A stretch of 64,000 bases of DNA from JAIVJG01 sp964236735 (GTDB taxonomy: Bacteria > Acidobacteriota > Blastocatellia > Pyrinomonadales > Pyrinomonadaceae): positions 18,903 through 82,902 of the forward strand of contig CAXSFM010000020.1 of NCBI GenBank assembly GCA_964236735.1, read 5' to 3'. Positions 34,575 to 44,125 of the stretch are shown in pieces (positions within the stretch are counted from its first letter, which is position 1; every line of letters begins with the position of its first letter). The translations under genes were made by a program, and so were the position numbers. Below the pieces are notes generated by a model, which saw only the letters and a program-made list of their open reading frames with translations, was not told where the DNA came from and ran no database searches.

Positions 34575-35768
34575 TTGCGAATTCTTTTTGTCGCCATGCC
34601 GGAGAGCGTGCATACCGCGCGCTGGATTAAGCAGCTTGCAGGGCAAGGTTGGGACGTGCATCTCTTCCCGATTAACGACGCCGCGCCGCACAAGGGTTTA
34701 CAAGACATTACGTTCCACACCTTTGCCCGCGCGCGACGCAGCCCCGGCACGCATCCGAGCGTGCGACTCGACGGGCCTTATCCTCTGCGGCGGGGAAATT
34801 ATCTGGCTTCGATGGCGGCACAACGTTTCTTCCCGGAGCGCATGGCGAGATCAGCGCGGTTGGCTGCTATCGTCGAACGAATCAAGCCCGACCTCGTGCA
34901 TTCGCTTGAAATGCAACATTGCGCCTACCTGACGCTCGAAGCGAAGAAGAGGTTAGAGGGCAAATTCCCGAAGTGGTTCGTCAGTTCGTGGGGAAATGAC
35001 GTTTACCTGTTCGGGCGTCTGGCCGAACATGCCCCGCAGGTCAAGGCCGTGCTGGCCGAATGCGACTACTTCACGGCGGACTGCAATCGCGATCTTGAAC
35101 TCGCGCGCGGTTACGGTTTCAAGGGTCAGGCTTTCCCGGCGCTGCCCGGTGCGGGCGGCTTTGACATCGAACTGGCGCGAAGCCTGCGGCCTCCGGGTCT
35201 GACCTCCGCGCGCCGCGTCATCGCACTGAAAGGCTATCAGCATAATTGCGGGCGGGCGCTCGATGGATTGCGCGCCGTCGAGTTGTGCGCCGACGTGTTG
35301 CGCGGTTATCGCATTGTGATTTACTTCCCCAATTCTGACGTGAGGATTGCCGCCGAGTTGATGTCACAGAGGACAGGTCTTGAGATCGAAATTTTTCCGA
35401 ACGGCTCTTACGAAGACTCTCTGCGGCTGCACGCGCGCGCGCGCGTCTCAATCGGCGTCAGCATTAGCGACGGCCTCCCGCTCTCGACGATAGAGGCCGC
35501 GTTGATGGGTTCGTTTCCGGTGCAGACCGACACGAGTTGCGCGGGCGAGTGGCTGCGCGACGGAGTAGGCGCGCTGCTCGTCCCTGCGGACGACACGCAG
35601 GGGATAGCCGACGCGATTCGACGCGCTGTCACTGATGACGATCTGGTTGATCGCGCCGCCGAAATCAACTTTCGCTACATCGCCGAAAATCTCAACCTGA
35701 AGGATGTGCAATCGCAGGTCGTGGCGATGTATGAGACCATTCTGACCGGGAGTCAGCCGCAACGATGA
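34575..35768 (+). CDS. Family 4-like glycosyltransferase
   Basis: The 397-residue GT-B protein starts at TTG with LRILFVAMPESVHTARWIKQ. It has HSLEMQHCAY and SSWGNDVYLFGRLAEH in the N-terminal half, and the C-terminal donor-binding region ISDGLPLSTIEAALMGSFPV. It ends inside the start of the next SDR gene (four-base overlap), linking it to the amino-sugar block. Confidence 0.82.
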   Translation: MRILFVAMPESVHTARWIKQLAGQGWDVHLFPINDAAPHKGLQDITFHTFARARRSPGTHPSVRLDGPYPLRRGNYLASMAAQRFFPERMARSARLAAIVERIKPDLVHSLEMQHCAYLTLEAKKRLEGKFPKWFVSSWGNDVYLFGRLAEHAPQVKAVLAECDYFTADCNRDLELARGYGFKGQAFPALPGAGGFDIELARSLRPPGLTSARRVIALKGYQHNCGRALDGLRAVELCADVLRGYRIVIYFPNSDVRIAAELMSQRTGLEIEIFPNGSYEDSLRLHARARVSIGVSISDGLPLSTIEAALMGSFPVQTDTSCAGEWLRDGVGALLVPADDTQGIADAIRRAVTDDDLVDRAAEINFRYIAENLNLKDVQSQVVAMYETILTGSQPQR

Positions 35769-36742
35769 GCAGCAAAGTTTCCACTCCGGCAGCATTAAGG
35801 CGTGTCGCGGTGCTCGGCGGCTGCGGGTTCATGGGCAGCCATCTCTGTCGCGCGCTCATCGCCGCAGGCCGCCCCGTGCGTATTTTTGATAAAGTTTATG
35901 CAGAGCGTAAACTTATCAAGGACATCGCGGATAGAGTCGAGATAGTCGAGGGCGACATCTCGCGCCCGGAGGACGTGCTCGCCGCGCTCGAAGAGGTGGA
36001 GACGGTCGTCAATCTCGTCCATACGACCGTGCCCGGCTCTTCCATGAATGATCCGGCTTACGATGTGGAGAGCAACGTCGTCGCGTCGGTGCGCTGGCTC
36101 TCGCAACTCTCGCGGACGAAAGTTCGCCGGCTCATCTTCATCTCGTCGGGCGGCACGATCTACGGACTGCCGCAGAGCGATTTGATTGACGAGCGTCACC
36201 CAACCGACCCGATCAGCTCATACGGCGTGACGAAGCTCGCCATCGAAAAATACATCGCGCTCTACTGCGCGTTAAGCGAGGTCGAGCACTTCATCCTGCG
36301 CCCGTCGAATGTTTACGGAGACGGGCAGCGGCTGCACATCGGGCAGGGCGTCATCGGCGTGCTGGCGGATCGCGCATTGCGCGGCGAGAGGTTGGAAGTC
36401 TGGGGTACAGGCGAGAGTTTGCGCGACTATCTTCACGTCGAAGATTTCGTCGCCGCCGTGTTGCTGCTCATTGATTACGTGGGGACGCAGCGAGTCTTCA
36501 ACGTCGGCAGCGACAAGGGGCGCTCCGTCCTCGACATTCTGGCGATTTTGCGTAGGCTACTCGCACGCCTTCCCGAAGTCAGACACACGTCGGCGCGCGG
36601 TTTTGACGTGCCGGTCAACGTGCTCGACTCGTCTCTGCTGCGGAGGGAGACGGGCTGGGAGGCGCGCGTTGAATTAGAAGAGGGTGTAGCGCGGGTCGTT
36701 GATTGGCTGAAACGCGAGCAAGGGGAAAGGCCGGGCATTTAA
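35765..36742 (+). CDS. NAD-dependent sugar epimerase (GalE-like SDR)
   Basis: The 325-residue extended SDR has VAVLGGCGFMGSHLCRALI, FISSGGTIYGLPQSD and catalytic SYGVTKLAIEKYI, the pattern of UDP-sugar 4-epimerases. It precedes the three genes for a UDP-2-acetamido-2,6-dideoxy-L-hexose. It may supply an epimerised UDP-hexose or act on the amino sugar; the substrate cannot be deduced. Confidence 0.8.
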   Translation: MSSKVSTPAALRRVAVLGGCGFMGSHLCRALIAAGRPVRIFDKVYAERKLIKDIADRVEIVEGDISRPEDVLAALEEVETVVNLVHTTVPGSSMNDPAYDVESNVVASVRWLSQLSRTKVRRLIFISSGGTIYGLPQSDLIDERHPTDPISSYGVTKLAIEKYIALYCALSEVEHFILRPSNVYGDGQRLHIGQGVIGVLADRALRGERLEVWGTGESLRDYLHVEDFVAAVLLLIDYVGTQRVFNVGSDKGRSVLDILAILRRLLARLPEVRHTSARGFDVPVNVLDSSLLRRETGWEARVELEEGVARVVDWLKREQGERPGI

Positions 36743-36757
36743 GCCTTACACATTTGC

Positions 36758-37654
36758 ATGAAGAGAGTGCTGATTTTGGGCGGGTCGGGAATGTTGGGGC
36801 ACAAGCTCTGGCAGACGCTCGCCCCGCGCTTTGATACTTACGTGACGTTCCGCCGCGACCCCGGCGCTTACGCGCGCTTCGCTCTCTTCGATGAAGCGAG
36901 GTCTTTGGGCGGCGTCTCCGCCGAGAACTTCCACAGCGTCGAGCGTGTCGCCGCATCGGTGCGCCCCGACGTGATCATCAACTGCATCGGGATCGTCAAG
37001 CAGGACGCCGCCGCCAAAGACCCACTCGCGAGCATCACCGTCAACGCGCTCTTTCCGCATCGTCTGGCGCAACTCGCGCGCGCGGCGGGTGCGCGTCTCG
37101 TACATCTCAGCACCGACTGCGTTTTCTCCGGGCGCGAAGGAAACTACGTGGAGACGAGCGCGCCGGACGCGGGCGACCTGTACGGCAGGACGAAGCTGCT
37201 CGGCGAGGTCGAGGGCGACAACTGCCTGACGGTGCGTACTTCGATGATCGGGCGCGAGTTGGAAGGCGCGCACGGTCTGCTCGAATGGTTTCTCAATCAG
37301 GACGGCAAGCGCGTGCGCGGCTTCAAGCGTGCCGTCTTCAGCGGCTTCACGACGCCCGCGCTTGCCGACACGCTCGCGCGCATCGTCGCCGAGCACGCGG
37401 AGTTAAGTGGTGTCTGGCACGTCGCCGCGAAGCCTATTAACAAGTTCGATCTGCTATCTTTGATTAAAGAAATCTACGGGTTGAGCGTCGAGATCGAGCC
37501 GGACGAGAGTTTCGTCTGCGACCGCAGTCTTGATGACACGCGCTTTCGAGAGGCGACCGGCTTCGACGCGCCGGCGTGGCCGGAGATGATCGAGCGAATG
37601 CGCGACGACCCGACTCCATACGACGAATTTCGGAGGGTTCATGCTGACAGATAA
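36758..37654 (+). CDS. RmlD-type reductase for a UDP-deoxy-amino sugar
   Basis: The 298-residue SDR resembles RmlD: VLILGGSGMLGHKLWQTLA, INCIGIVKQDAAAKDP, LSTDCVFSGREG and LYGRTKLLGE. It overlaps the dehydratase gene by 14 bases and the WecB-type epimerase follows. In L-FucNAc pathways the reductase carries a C-terminal cupin and is longer; the single-domain RmlD-like form is the one known from UDP-L-QuiNAc synthesis (WbvR type). That makes L-rhamnosamine/L-quinovosamine the likelier product, by family knowledge rather than direct proof. Confidence 0.78.
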   Translation: MKRVLILGGSGMLGHKLWQTLAPRFDTYVTFRRDPGAYARFALFDEARSLGGVSAENFHSVERVAASVRPDVIINCIGIVKQDAAAKDPLASITVNALFPHRLAQLARAAGARLVHLSTDCVFSGREGNYVETSAPDAGDLYGRTKLLGEVEGDNCLTVRTSMIGRELEGAHGLLEWFLNQDGKRVRGFKRAVFSGFTTPALADTLARIVAEHAELSGVWHVAAKPINKFDLLSLIKEIYGLSVEIEPDESFVCDRSLDDTRFREATGFDAPAWPEMIERMRDDPTPYDEFRRVHADR

Positions 37655-38699
37655 ACGAATCGTAGTGACGGGCGGCACAGGCTCGCTCGGCAAGGTGCTG
37701 GTCAAGCGTCTGCTGACCGGCGAGATGGGCAAGCCGCGACAGATCATCGTCTTCTCGCGCGACGAGGCCAAGCAGCATTCGATGCGTCTGGCCTTCCAGC
37801 ACATGCGGACGGCCACCGACGAAGTCATCTTTCACAACTTCGAGCGGCTGCTGCGCTTTCACATCGGCGACGTGCGCGACTTGCACAGCGTCTCGACCGC
37901 CCTGCGTGATGCCGATGTGGTCTTCAATGCGGCAGCCTTGAAGCAGGTTCCGTCGTGCGAATACTTTCCGTTCGAGGCCGTGCAGACCAACGTCGTCGGA
38001 GCCGAGAACATCATTCGCGCCATCCGCGAGCTACGGCTGCCAGTCGAGACGGTCGTCGGCGTCTCGACGGATAAAGCGTGCAAGCCGGTCAACGTGATGG
38101 GCATGACGAAGGCCGTGCAGGAACGTCTCTTCGTGCGCGCCAACCTCGACAGCGAAGCGACGCGCTTCATCTGCGTGCGCTACGGCAACGTGCTGGCCTC
38201 GCGCGGCTCCGTCATTCCGCTCTTCCACGAGCAGATTCGGCGCGGCGGCCCCGTCACCATCACGACGACAGACATGACGCGCTTCCTGCTCAGTCTGGAG
38301 CAAGCCGTTGACACTATCTTCGCTGCCTTGCGCGGAGCCGAGCGCGGCGAGACGTACATTCCGCGCGTGCCTTCGGCGAAGGTCACGGACATCGTCGCCG
38401 CGCTCATCGGCGAACGCCAGATTGAAACCACCGTCACCGGCATTCGTCCGGGCGAGAAAGTCCACGAGATTCTCGTCTCCGAAGAAGAAGCGTATCGCAC
38501 CGTCGAGCGCGGCGACTATTACGCGATTCAGCCAATGCTGCCCGAACTGCTCTCGTCAGAGAAAACCGAGAATCCTTTGGGGCGCGAGTACAGTTCCGCC
38601 GACAACGTGATGAGTCTCGCAGAGGTAGGCGAACTTCTACAGCGACACAAGCTGATGGTCGGCGACCGCTTCGTCTATGAGGAAGATATGCTCGCATGA
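37641..38699 (+). CDS. UDP-GlcNAc 4,6-dehydratase/5-epimerase (WbjB/FnlA/CapE type)
   Basis: The 352-residue SDR has IVVTGGTGSLGKVLVKRLL, AALKQVPSCEYFPFEA, STDKACKPVNVMGMTK with the M-x-x-x-K active site of inverting 4,6-dehydratases, and PSAKVTDIVAAL in the C-terminal part. It converts UDP-GlcNAc to a 4-keto-6-deoxy sugar with C-5 inversion, the first step to L-FucNAc or L-QuiNAc. Strong overlaps with both neighbours support one pathway. Confidence 0.9.
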   Translation: MLTDKRIVVTGGTGSLGKVLVKRLLTGEMGKPRQIIVFSRDEAKQHSMRLAFQHMRTATDEVIFHNFERLLRFHIGDVRDLHSVSTALRDADVVFNAAALKQVPSCEYFPFEAVQTNVVGAENIIRAIRELRLPVETVVGVSTDKACKPVNVMGMTKAVQERLFVRANLDSEATRFICVRYGNVLASRGSVIPLFHEQIRRGGPVTITTTDMTRFLLSLEQAVDTIFAALRGAERGETYIPRVPSAKVTDIVAALIGERQIETTVTGIRPGEKVHEILVSEEEAYRTVERGDYYAIQPMLPELLSSEKTENPLGREYSSADNVMSLAEVGELLQRHKLMVGDRFVYEEDMLA

Positions 38700-39814
38700 A
38701 GATTATGACCGTCCTCGGCACGCGCCCCGAGATTATCCGCCTCAGTCGCGTCATCGAAAAACTCGACCGTCTCGCTGACAGCCACATCCTCGTCCACACG
38801 GGGCAGAACTTCGACCCGTCGCTCTCCGATCTCTTTTTTGAAGAGTTGGGCGTGCGCCGCCCGGATCATTATCTCGGCGCGCGCGGCGAAACTTTCGGCG
38901 AGCAGATCGGGCACATCATCACAGCGAGCGAGCGCGTGCTGCGCGAAGAGCGTCCCGACCGCCTGCTCATCCTCGGCGACACGAACAGCGCGCTTTCGTC
39001 CGTCGTCGCCAAGCGGATGGGCATTCCCGTCTATCACATGGAGGCGGGCAATCGTTGCTATGACGACCGCGTGCCCGAAGAAGTCAACCGCCGCATCGTT
39101 GACCACAGCAGCGACATGCTCCTGCCCTACACCGAGCGCAGCCGCATGAATCTTCTGCGCGAAGGTTTCGAGGGGCGGCGCGTCTATGTCACAGGCAATC
39201 CCATTCTCGAAGTCATCGAGCACTACGACGAAGCGATCAAACGCTCGACGAAGCTCGCGGAGTTGGGACTGGAAGCCGGCAAGTATTTTCTCGTGACGAT
39301 GCACCGCGCCGAGAATGTTGATGTCGAGGAACGCTTGCGCGCGCTCATCTCAACGCTGGAGCGTTTGCAGCGCGAGTACGATCTGCCCATCGTGTGCAGC
39401 ACGCACCCGCGCACGCGCGCTCATATGGAGCGTTTCAAGATAGACCCGAAAGCGCACGAGCAGATACGCTTTCTCCCGCCCTTCGGCCTCTTCGATTTCA
39501 TCGCGCTTGAGCGCAACGCATTTTGCGTGTTGAGCGATTCGGGGACGGTGCAGGAAGAGTGCTGCGTCTTCAAGGTGGCAAACGTCACGATCCGCGACGT
39601 GACGGAGCGACCGGAGACGCTGGAGTGCGGCAGTAATATGTTGAGCGGAGCTGATCCCGAAAGCATTATGCGGTGCGTCCGCACGGTGCTCGACGGGCAA
39701 CCCGCGTGGGCTGTGCCGCCCGAATATCTGGCGCGCAACGTGAGCCAGACCATCGCGAAGATTGTGCTCGGATACAACTTGTTGGCGGCTGGCGGCAGCG
39801 CGAACGGCGTTTAG
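38696..39814 (+). CDS. wecB: Non-hydrolysing UDP-GlcNAc 2-epimerase family (FnlC/WbjD/WbvD type)
   Basis: The 372-residue GT-B-fold enzyme has TVLGTRPEIIRLSRVIE, LVHTGQNFDPSLSDLFF, HMEAGNRCYDDRVPEEVNRR, and SDSGTVQEECCVF, the WecB family signatures. With the two genes before it (four-base overlap) it completes the three-step route to a UDP-2-acetamido-2,6-dideoxy-L-hexose by inverting C-2. The NRC..DRVPEE variant of the active-site region is the one I associate with FnlC-type enzymes. Confidence 0.9.
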   Translation: MKIMTVLGTRPEIIRLSRVIEKLDRLADSHILVHTGQNFDPSLSDLFFEELGVRRPDHYLGARGETFGEQIGHIITASERVLREERPDRLLILGDTNSALSSVVAKRMGIPVYHMEAGNRCYDDRVPEEVNRRIVDHSSDMLLPYTERSRMNLLREGFEGRRVYVTGNPILEVIEHYDEAIKRSTKLAELGLEAGKYFLVTMHRAENVDVEERLRALISTLERLQREYDLPIVCSTHPRTRAHMERFKIDPKAHEQIRFLPPFGLFDFIALERNAFCVLSDSGTVQEECCVFKVANVTIRDVTERPETLECGSNMLSGADPESIMRCVRTVLDGQPAWAVPPEYLARNVSQTIAKIVLGYNLLAAGGSANGV

Positions 39815-39946
39815 GATCAATGAAGCGCGCGGCTGCCGGCTGAAAAATCATTGGCGCGAAATCATCTCGGACGGGGAAGTGTTTGAAGAGAATGAGCGGC
39901 GCGCACAGTCTCGGAAATCGAAACTCTTAACTTAACTTGAAACGGT

Positions 39947-40018
39947 GGTCGCGAGACCGGCACGGTGTCCAAAACAATGCCGTGGGCCGTGACTCGGCTC
40001 AAGTCCTGCTCGTAGGAC
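39947..40018 (+). other. Run of four potential small hairpins before a GT4 gene
   Basis: Within 72 bases there are four adjacent complementary pairs: GGTC-GCGA-GACC (39947-39958, GNRA loop), CGGCA/TGCCG (39958-39962 with 39978-39982), GCCG/CGGC (39986-39989 with 39995-39998) and GTCCT/AGGAC (40003-40007 with 40014-40018). They lie in the 218-base gap before the ATG at 40033. No known riboswitch class was recognised, and GC-rich sequence yields such pairs by chance. Confidence 0.25.
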
Positions 40019-40032
40019 ACGCCTTACCCAGC

Positions 40033-41247
40033 ATGAAGATTGCTCTTATATCTCACGTCCTGCCGCCATCATGGTCTGGACAGGCGATGGTCATCTACCG
40101 GATGCTGCGCGATCTCGCCCCGGAGAGTTATTGTCTGATCTCGCGACACGCCGCTGGAATTAACGACGATCCCACACAATATCTACGCACGCTTCCAGGG
40201 CGTCGTTATCAAATCCCGCAAGAGTTTCAACTCCGGCGCGGGTTTCGTTACGGCGTGCAATGGATTAACCTGCCGCTCGCGATCCTTGCGCGCGCGCGCT
40301 ACTTTGCCGGCGTCGTGCGGCGCGAGCAGTGCGATGCGGTGGTGGCCTGTACGGGCGACGTGTTGGATTTGCCAGCCGCCTGTCTGGCGAGTTGGCGCGT
40401 CGGCGTCCCCTTCTATGCATACATCTTCGATCACTACTCGAAGCGCGAATGGGCTGATCCGGTCGCTCGCGCGTGGGCGAAACGGCTTGAGCCGTGGCTG
40501 CTCAAGCGCGCGGCGAAAGTTATCACCCCGAATGAAATTCTCCGCGACGATTTGTTTAAGGATTACGGTGTTGAGGCGACCGTCATCCACAACTCTTGCG
40601 ACATCGCCGCTTATGAATCGAGCCAACCTGAGCCTGCGGTTGAAAACAAAAACGGCGTCAGCATCGTCTATACCGGCGACGTTTATGAAGCGCACTTCGA
40701 CGCTTTCGCGAATTTGCTGGAAGCCATCAAGAAGATCGGGCGCACGGACATCAAACTGCACCTCTACACAGCGCGTCCGGTGGAGTTTTTAGAGAACTAC
40801 GACATCCACGGGCCGGTCATACGTCACCCGCATCGCCAGCCGTCCGAGATGCCGGGCATCCAGCAGCAGGCGGACATTCTGTTCCTTCCGCTGGCGTTCA
40901 ACTCGCCGTATCCCGATCTCGTGAAGACTTCGGCGACCACAAAGCTGGGCGAATATCTGGCGGCGCGGCGGCCTGTGCTGGTACATGCGCCGCCGGACTC
41001 TTTCATCTCCTGGTATTTCCGAAAGTATCAGTGTGGACTGGTAGTTGACCGCAACGATCCGTCTGAATTGGCGCGCGCCATCGAACTGCTTCTCTCAGAT
41101 GCCACTCTGCGTGAGAATCTGAGCGCGCGTGGTTGGGAGAAGGCTCAGGAAGACTTCAGTATCACAAAAGCGCGTTCGCAGTTCACGGCGTTGCTTGGAT
41201 TGGACACGGCGCAAACAATGATGGAGATGAGCGCGAAGGCGGGATGA
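40033..41247 (+). CDS. Family 4-like glycosyltransferase
   Basis: The 404-residue GT-B enzyme is taken from ATG 40033, giving the natural start MKIALISHVLPPSWSGQAMV; an upstream in-frame start adds a non-family tail. The C-terminal half has IVYTGDVYEAHFDAF and the donor region TTKLGEYLAARRPVLVHAPP. The next gene starts four bases after its stop. Confidence 0.83.
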   Translation: MKIALISHVLPPSWSGQAMVIYRMLRDLAPESYCLISRHAAGINDDPTQYLRTLPGRRYQIPQEFQLRRGFRYGVQWINLPLAILARARYFAGVVRREQCDAVVACTGDVLDLPAACLASWRVGVPFYAYIFDHYSKREWADPVARAWAKRLEPWLLKRAAKVITPNEILRDDLFKDYGVEATVIHNSCDIAAYESSQPEPAVENKNGVSIVYTGDVYEAHFDAFANLLEAIKKIGRTDIKLHLYTARPVEFLENYDIHGPVIRHPHRQPSEMPGIQQQADILFLPLAFNSPYPDLVKTSATTKLGEYLAARRPVLVHAPPDSFISWYFRKYQCGLVVDRNDPSELARAIELLLSDATLRENLSARGWEKAQEDFSITKARSQFTALLGLDTAQTMMEMSAKAG

Positions 41248-41251
41248 TTTG

Positions 41252-42373
41252 ATGTCGCAGGTCAACTCTACAACTCCGACGAGTAATACGGGAACGTTTT
41301 CCACGTCTCCGTTTGAACGCTCGCCTGCCGCCGAAATATCTTCGACTATCAAGACGCCGCCGTCGTCAGCCGCGTCACCGCTCGTCAGCGTGATTGTGCC
41401 GACGTATAACTACGCGCGTTATATTAGCGAGACGTTGGAAAATCTGCGCGCACAGACTTACGCGCGTTGGGAGTGCATCGTGGTTGACGACGGCTCAACG
41501 GATGACACGGAAGAAGTGGTCAGGCGTTTCGCCGAGCGCGAGCCGCGCATCAGCTACGTCAGACAGCAGAATCAACGGCAGTCGGTCGCCAAGAATAATG
41601 CGCTGGCACGCATCAACGGCCAGTACGTGCAATTTCTCGACGCCGATGATTTGATCGAGCCGCGCAAGTTCGAGCGGCAGGTTGAGTTTCTTGAGAGCCA
41701 CCCGGAGACGGACATCGTCTATGGCACGATGCGCTACTTTATCACCGGGCGGGAAGGCGATTTGTTGTACTCGATAATCGGCGAAGACAAGCCGTGGATG
41801 CCGGAACTTTCCGGCACAGGGCGCGAGCTTTTACGCGCTCTGCTCGTGACCAACATCATGGTCATCAACTCGCCGCTCGTCAGGCGCGCGGCGATTGACG
41901 AGGTGGGAGAGTTTGACGCTGTGCTGCCGCCGGTTGAGGATTGGGACTACTGGATTCGTTGCGCGCTCGCCGGCAGGCGTTTTGAATTTCGCGACATGGA
42001 AGAAACACGCGCCCTCGTCAGGTCGCACCCGGCCAGTTCGAGCAAGCAGAGGCCAACATCAATCGTCGCCTTCCGCCTGCTGCGCGAGAAACTCGACTCG
42101 CTTTTGAAAAACGATTCGGAGATGCGTCATTTTAATCAAGAGCTGGCCGCACTTTTCGAGGCCTCGATTGGATTGGAAGAAACGACGAGCGGCAATCGCC
42201 TTGAAGGTATCCGGCAATTTCTCAAAGCCGGGGCGATGAGTAAAAGTTTAAGCGCCAAAGTTCGCTGGCACGCTTGCGCGCTGGCCGCCTGTGTTTTAAG
42301 TGGGCGAAAAGTCGGCAGGCTGGTGACGTTTTCGCCTTCTCGTCGCGGCCACGAACAACATGCGAAGACGTGA
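41252..42373 (+). CDS. Family 2 glycosyltransferase
   Basis: The 373-residue protein has a Ser/Thr-rich N-terminal lead of about 45 residues, then a GT-A domain: VSVIVPTYNYARYISETLE, VVDDGSTDDTEEVV, and the DxD-type FLDADDLIEP. It has PPVEDWDYWIRCAL, the ED motif of the catalytic base region. ATG 41252 is preferred to the TTG one codon before. Confidence 0.85.
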   Translation: MSQVNSTTPTSNTGTFSTSPFERSPAAEISSTIKTPPSSAASPLVSVIVPTYNYARYISETLENLRAQTYARWECIVVDDGSTDDTEEVVRRFAEREPRISYVRQQNQRQSVAKNNALARINGQYVQFLDADDLIEPRKFERQVEFLESHPETDIVYGTMRYFITGREGDLLYSIIGEDKPWMPELSGTGRELLRALLVTNIMVINSPLVRRAAIDEVGEFDAVLPPVEDWDYWIRCALAGRRFEFRDMEETRALVRSHPASSSKQRPTSIVAFRLLREKLDSLLKNDSEMRHFNQELAALFEASIGLEETTSGNRLEGIRQFLKAGAMSKSLSAKVRWHACALAACVLSGRKVGRLVTFSPSRRGHEQHAKT

Positions 42374-42565
42374 CGCGGCATCAGAGTTAGACGGTAGCGA
42401 CCCCTTGAAATAATTCCCCGTGGGTTGTGCGCGGCGTCGCTTGTGAGGCAGGATTGATGTTTCCAACTTCGTCGCCTATCTCCAGCCGTGCGAAGAACGC
42501 AAGAGCCGTGTCGGGAAGTAAATACCGTCAGAGTTATCTGTCAATCGGCTTCCTCGTTAAAAAGT

Positions 42566-43096
42566 ATGATCATCACGGAAACAAAACTGAAGGGCGCGCT
42601 CGTCATTGATCTGGAAAAGTTCTGTGACCAGCGCGGCTTCTTCGCGACGAGTTGGTCTCTGAATCAACTGACCGATCCCGAGTTCGCGCGCATGGTCGAG
42701 AGCAATCTTTCATTCAGCGAGAAGAAGGGGACGATGCGCGGAATGCATTTCCAGAGAGAGCCGCACGCGCAGGCCAAGATCGTGCGCTGCACGCGCGGCG
42801 CGATCTACGACGTGATTATTGACCTGCGGCCACAGTCGCCGACCTTCAAGCAATGGGTCGGCGTCGAATTGACGGCGGAGAATCGTCGCACGCTCTGCGT
42901 CCCGCGCGGATTCGCGCACGGTTTTCAGGCGCTCGAAGACGACACGGAAATTTTTTATCTCGTCTCGGACTTTTATGCGCCGGAGACCGCCGGCGGCGTG
43001 CGCTGGGACGATCCCGCCTTCCACATCGAATGGCCGCATGTGGAGAGCCGCACCATCATTTCAAGAGATCAAGAGTATCCAGACTTCATTTTATGA
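42566..43096 (+). CDS. rfbC: dTDP-4-dehydrorhamnose 3,5-epimerase family protein (beside gmd)
   Basis: The 176-residue cupin epimerase, taken from ATG 42566, parallels the gene at 32078: MRGMHFQREPHAQAKIV (catalytic His, with Phe where the other has Tyr), CTRGAIYDVIIDLRPQSPTF, FAHGFQALEDDTEIFYLVS and a Tyr in DFYAPE. Its stop overlaps the gmd start by four bases. It may be the RfbC of the dTDP-rhamnose set or act on the Gmd product; the coupling to gmd argues for the latter, so the symbol is tentative. Confidence 0.8.
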   Translation: MIITETKLKGALVIDLEKFCDQRGFFATSWSLNQLTDPEFARMVESNLSFSEKKGTMRGMHFQREPHAQAKIVRCTRGAIYDVIIDLRPQSPTFKQWVGVELTAENRRTLCVPRGFAHGFQALEDDTEIFYLVSDFYAPETAGGVRWDDPAFHIEWPHVESRTIISRDQEYPDFIL

Positions 43097-44091
43097 AAAG
43101 AGCGCTGATCACAGGCGTCACCGGACAGGACGGCAGCTATCTCGCAGAACATCTTCTCGAACTCGGCTACGAGGTGCATGGACTCGTCAGGCGCGTCGCG
43201 CTCGAAGACCCGACGCGGCGTTTCACGCGCCTGAAGAATGTGCTCGACCGCATCACGCTCCACGCGGCGAGCCTTGAAAGTTATCCGAGCATTTTTCACG
43301 TCATCAGCAAAAACGAATTTGACGAGTGCTACCATCTCGCCGCACAGAGTTTCGTCGCCGAAAGTTTCACCGACGGCTTCTCGACGATGAACACCAACAT
43401 CAACGGCACGCATTACATGCTCGCCGCCCTGCGTGAATTGCAGCCAACTTGCCGCTTCTACTTCGCCGGCTCATCCGAGATGTTCGGCAAAGTGCGCGAG
43501 ACGCCGCAGACCGAGACGACGCCGTTTCACCCGCGCTCGCCTTACGGCATCAGCAAGGTCGCCGGCTTCGATCTGACGCGCAACTATCGCGAGGCCTACG
43601 ACATGTTCTGCGCGAGCGGCATTCTTTTCAATCACGAGTCGAAGCGGCGCGGCTATGAGTTCGTGACCAGAAAAATCACCTCGACGGTAGCGCGTATCAA
43701 GCTCGGCCAAACCTCCGAACTGTTGCTCGGCAACATCGAGGCGCGGCGCGACTGGGGGCACGCGGCGGACTACGTGCGCGCGATGCACCTCATGCTGCAA
43801 CAATCGGCGGCGGACGATTACGTCGTCGCGACCGGCGAGACGCGCACCGTGCGCGAGTTCTGCGAACGCGCCTTCTCGGAGGTCGGACTCGACTGGCAGA
43901 AGTACGTCAAAGTGGATGAGCGTTACTATCGTCCGGCGGAGGTTGATCTGCTCGTTGGCGACGCGACGCGCGCGCGAGAGACGCTCGGCTGGCAGCCGGA
44001 ATACAGCTTCGATGATTTGGTCAAAGAGATGGTGCGCGCCGACCTGGAGTCTCTCACGGAGAACCCGAAGCAGCCTGAGAGCGGACTTTAA
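43093..44091 (+). CDS. gmd: GDP-mannose 4,6-dehydratase family protein
   Basis: The 332-residue SDR has the Gmd hallmarks: KRALITGVTGQDGSYLAEHL, YHLAAQSFVAESF, GSSEMFGKVRETPQTE, SPYGISKVAGFDLTRNYREA, LFNHESKRRGYEFVTRKIT, and GHAADYVRAMHLML. It turns GDP-mannose into GDP-4-keto-6-deoxymannose, precursor of D-rhamnose, L-fucose and related sugars. The start at 43093 overlaps the epimerase stop; the long upstream extension of the frame is within that gene and is rejected. No fucose synthase (fcl) or D-rhamnose reductase follows directly. Confidence 0.92.
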   Translation: MKRALITGVTGQDGSYLAEHLLELGYEVHGLVRRVALEDPTRRFTRLKNVLDRITLHAASLESYPSIFHVISKNEFDECYHLAAQSFVAESFTDGFSTMNTNINGTHYMLAALRELQPTCRFYFAGSSEMFGKVRETPQTETTPFHPRSPYGISKVAGFDLTRNYREAYDMFCASGILFNHESKRRGYEFVTRKITSTVARIKLGQTSELLLGNIEARRDWGHAADYVRAMHLMLQQSAADDYVVATGETRTVREFCERAFSEVGLDWQKYVKVDERYYRPAEVDLLVGDATRARETLGWQPEYSFDDLVKEMVRADLESLTENPKQPESGL

Positions 44092-44125
44092 TAGCGTTAC
44101 CTGCCGGCGCAAGAACAAGGAGGGC

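Noticed and set aside
42853..43092. N-terminal extension of the gmd frame
   Set aside because: This part lies within the preceding epimerase gene in another frame; the Gmd family starts at the ATG at 43093, which overlaps the upstream stop.
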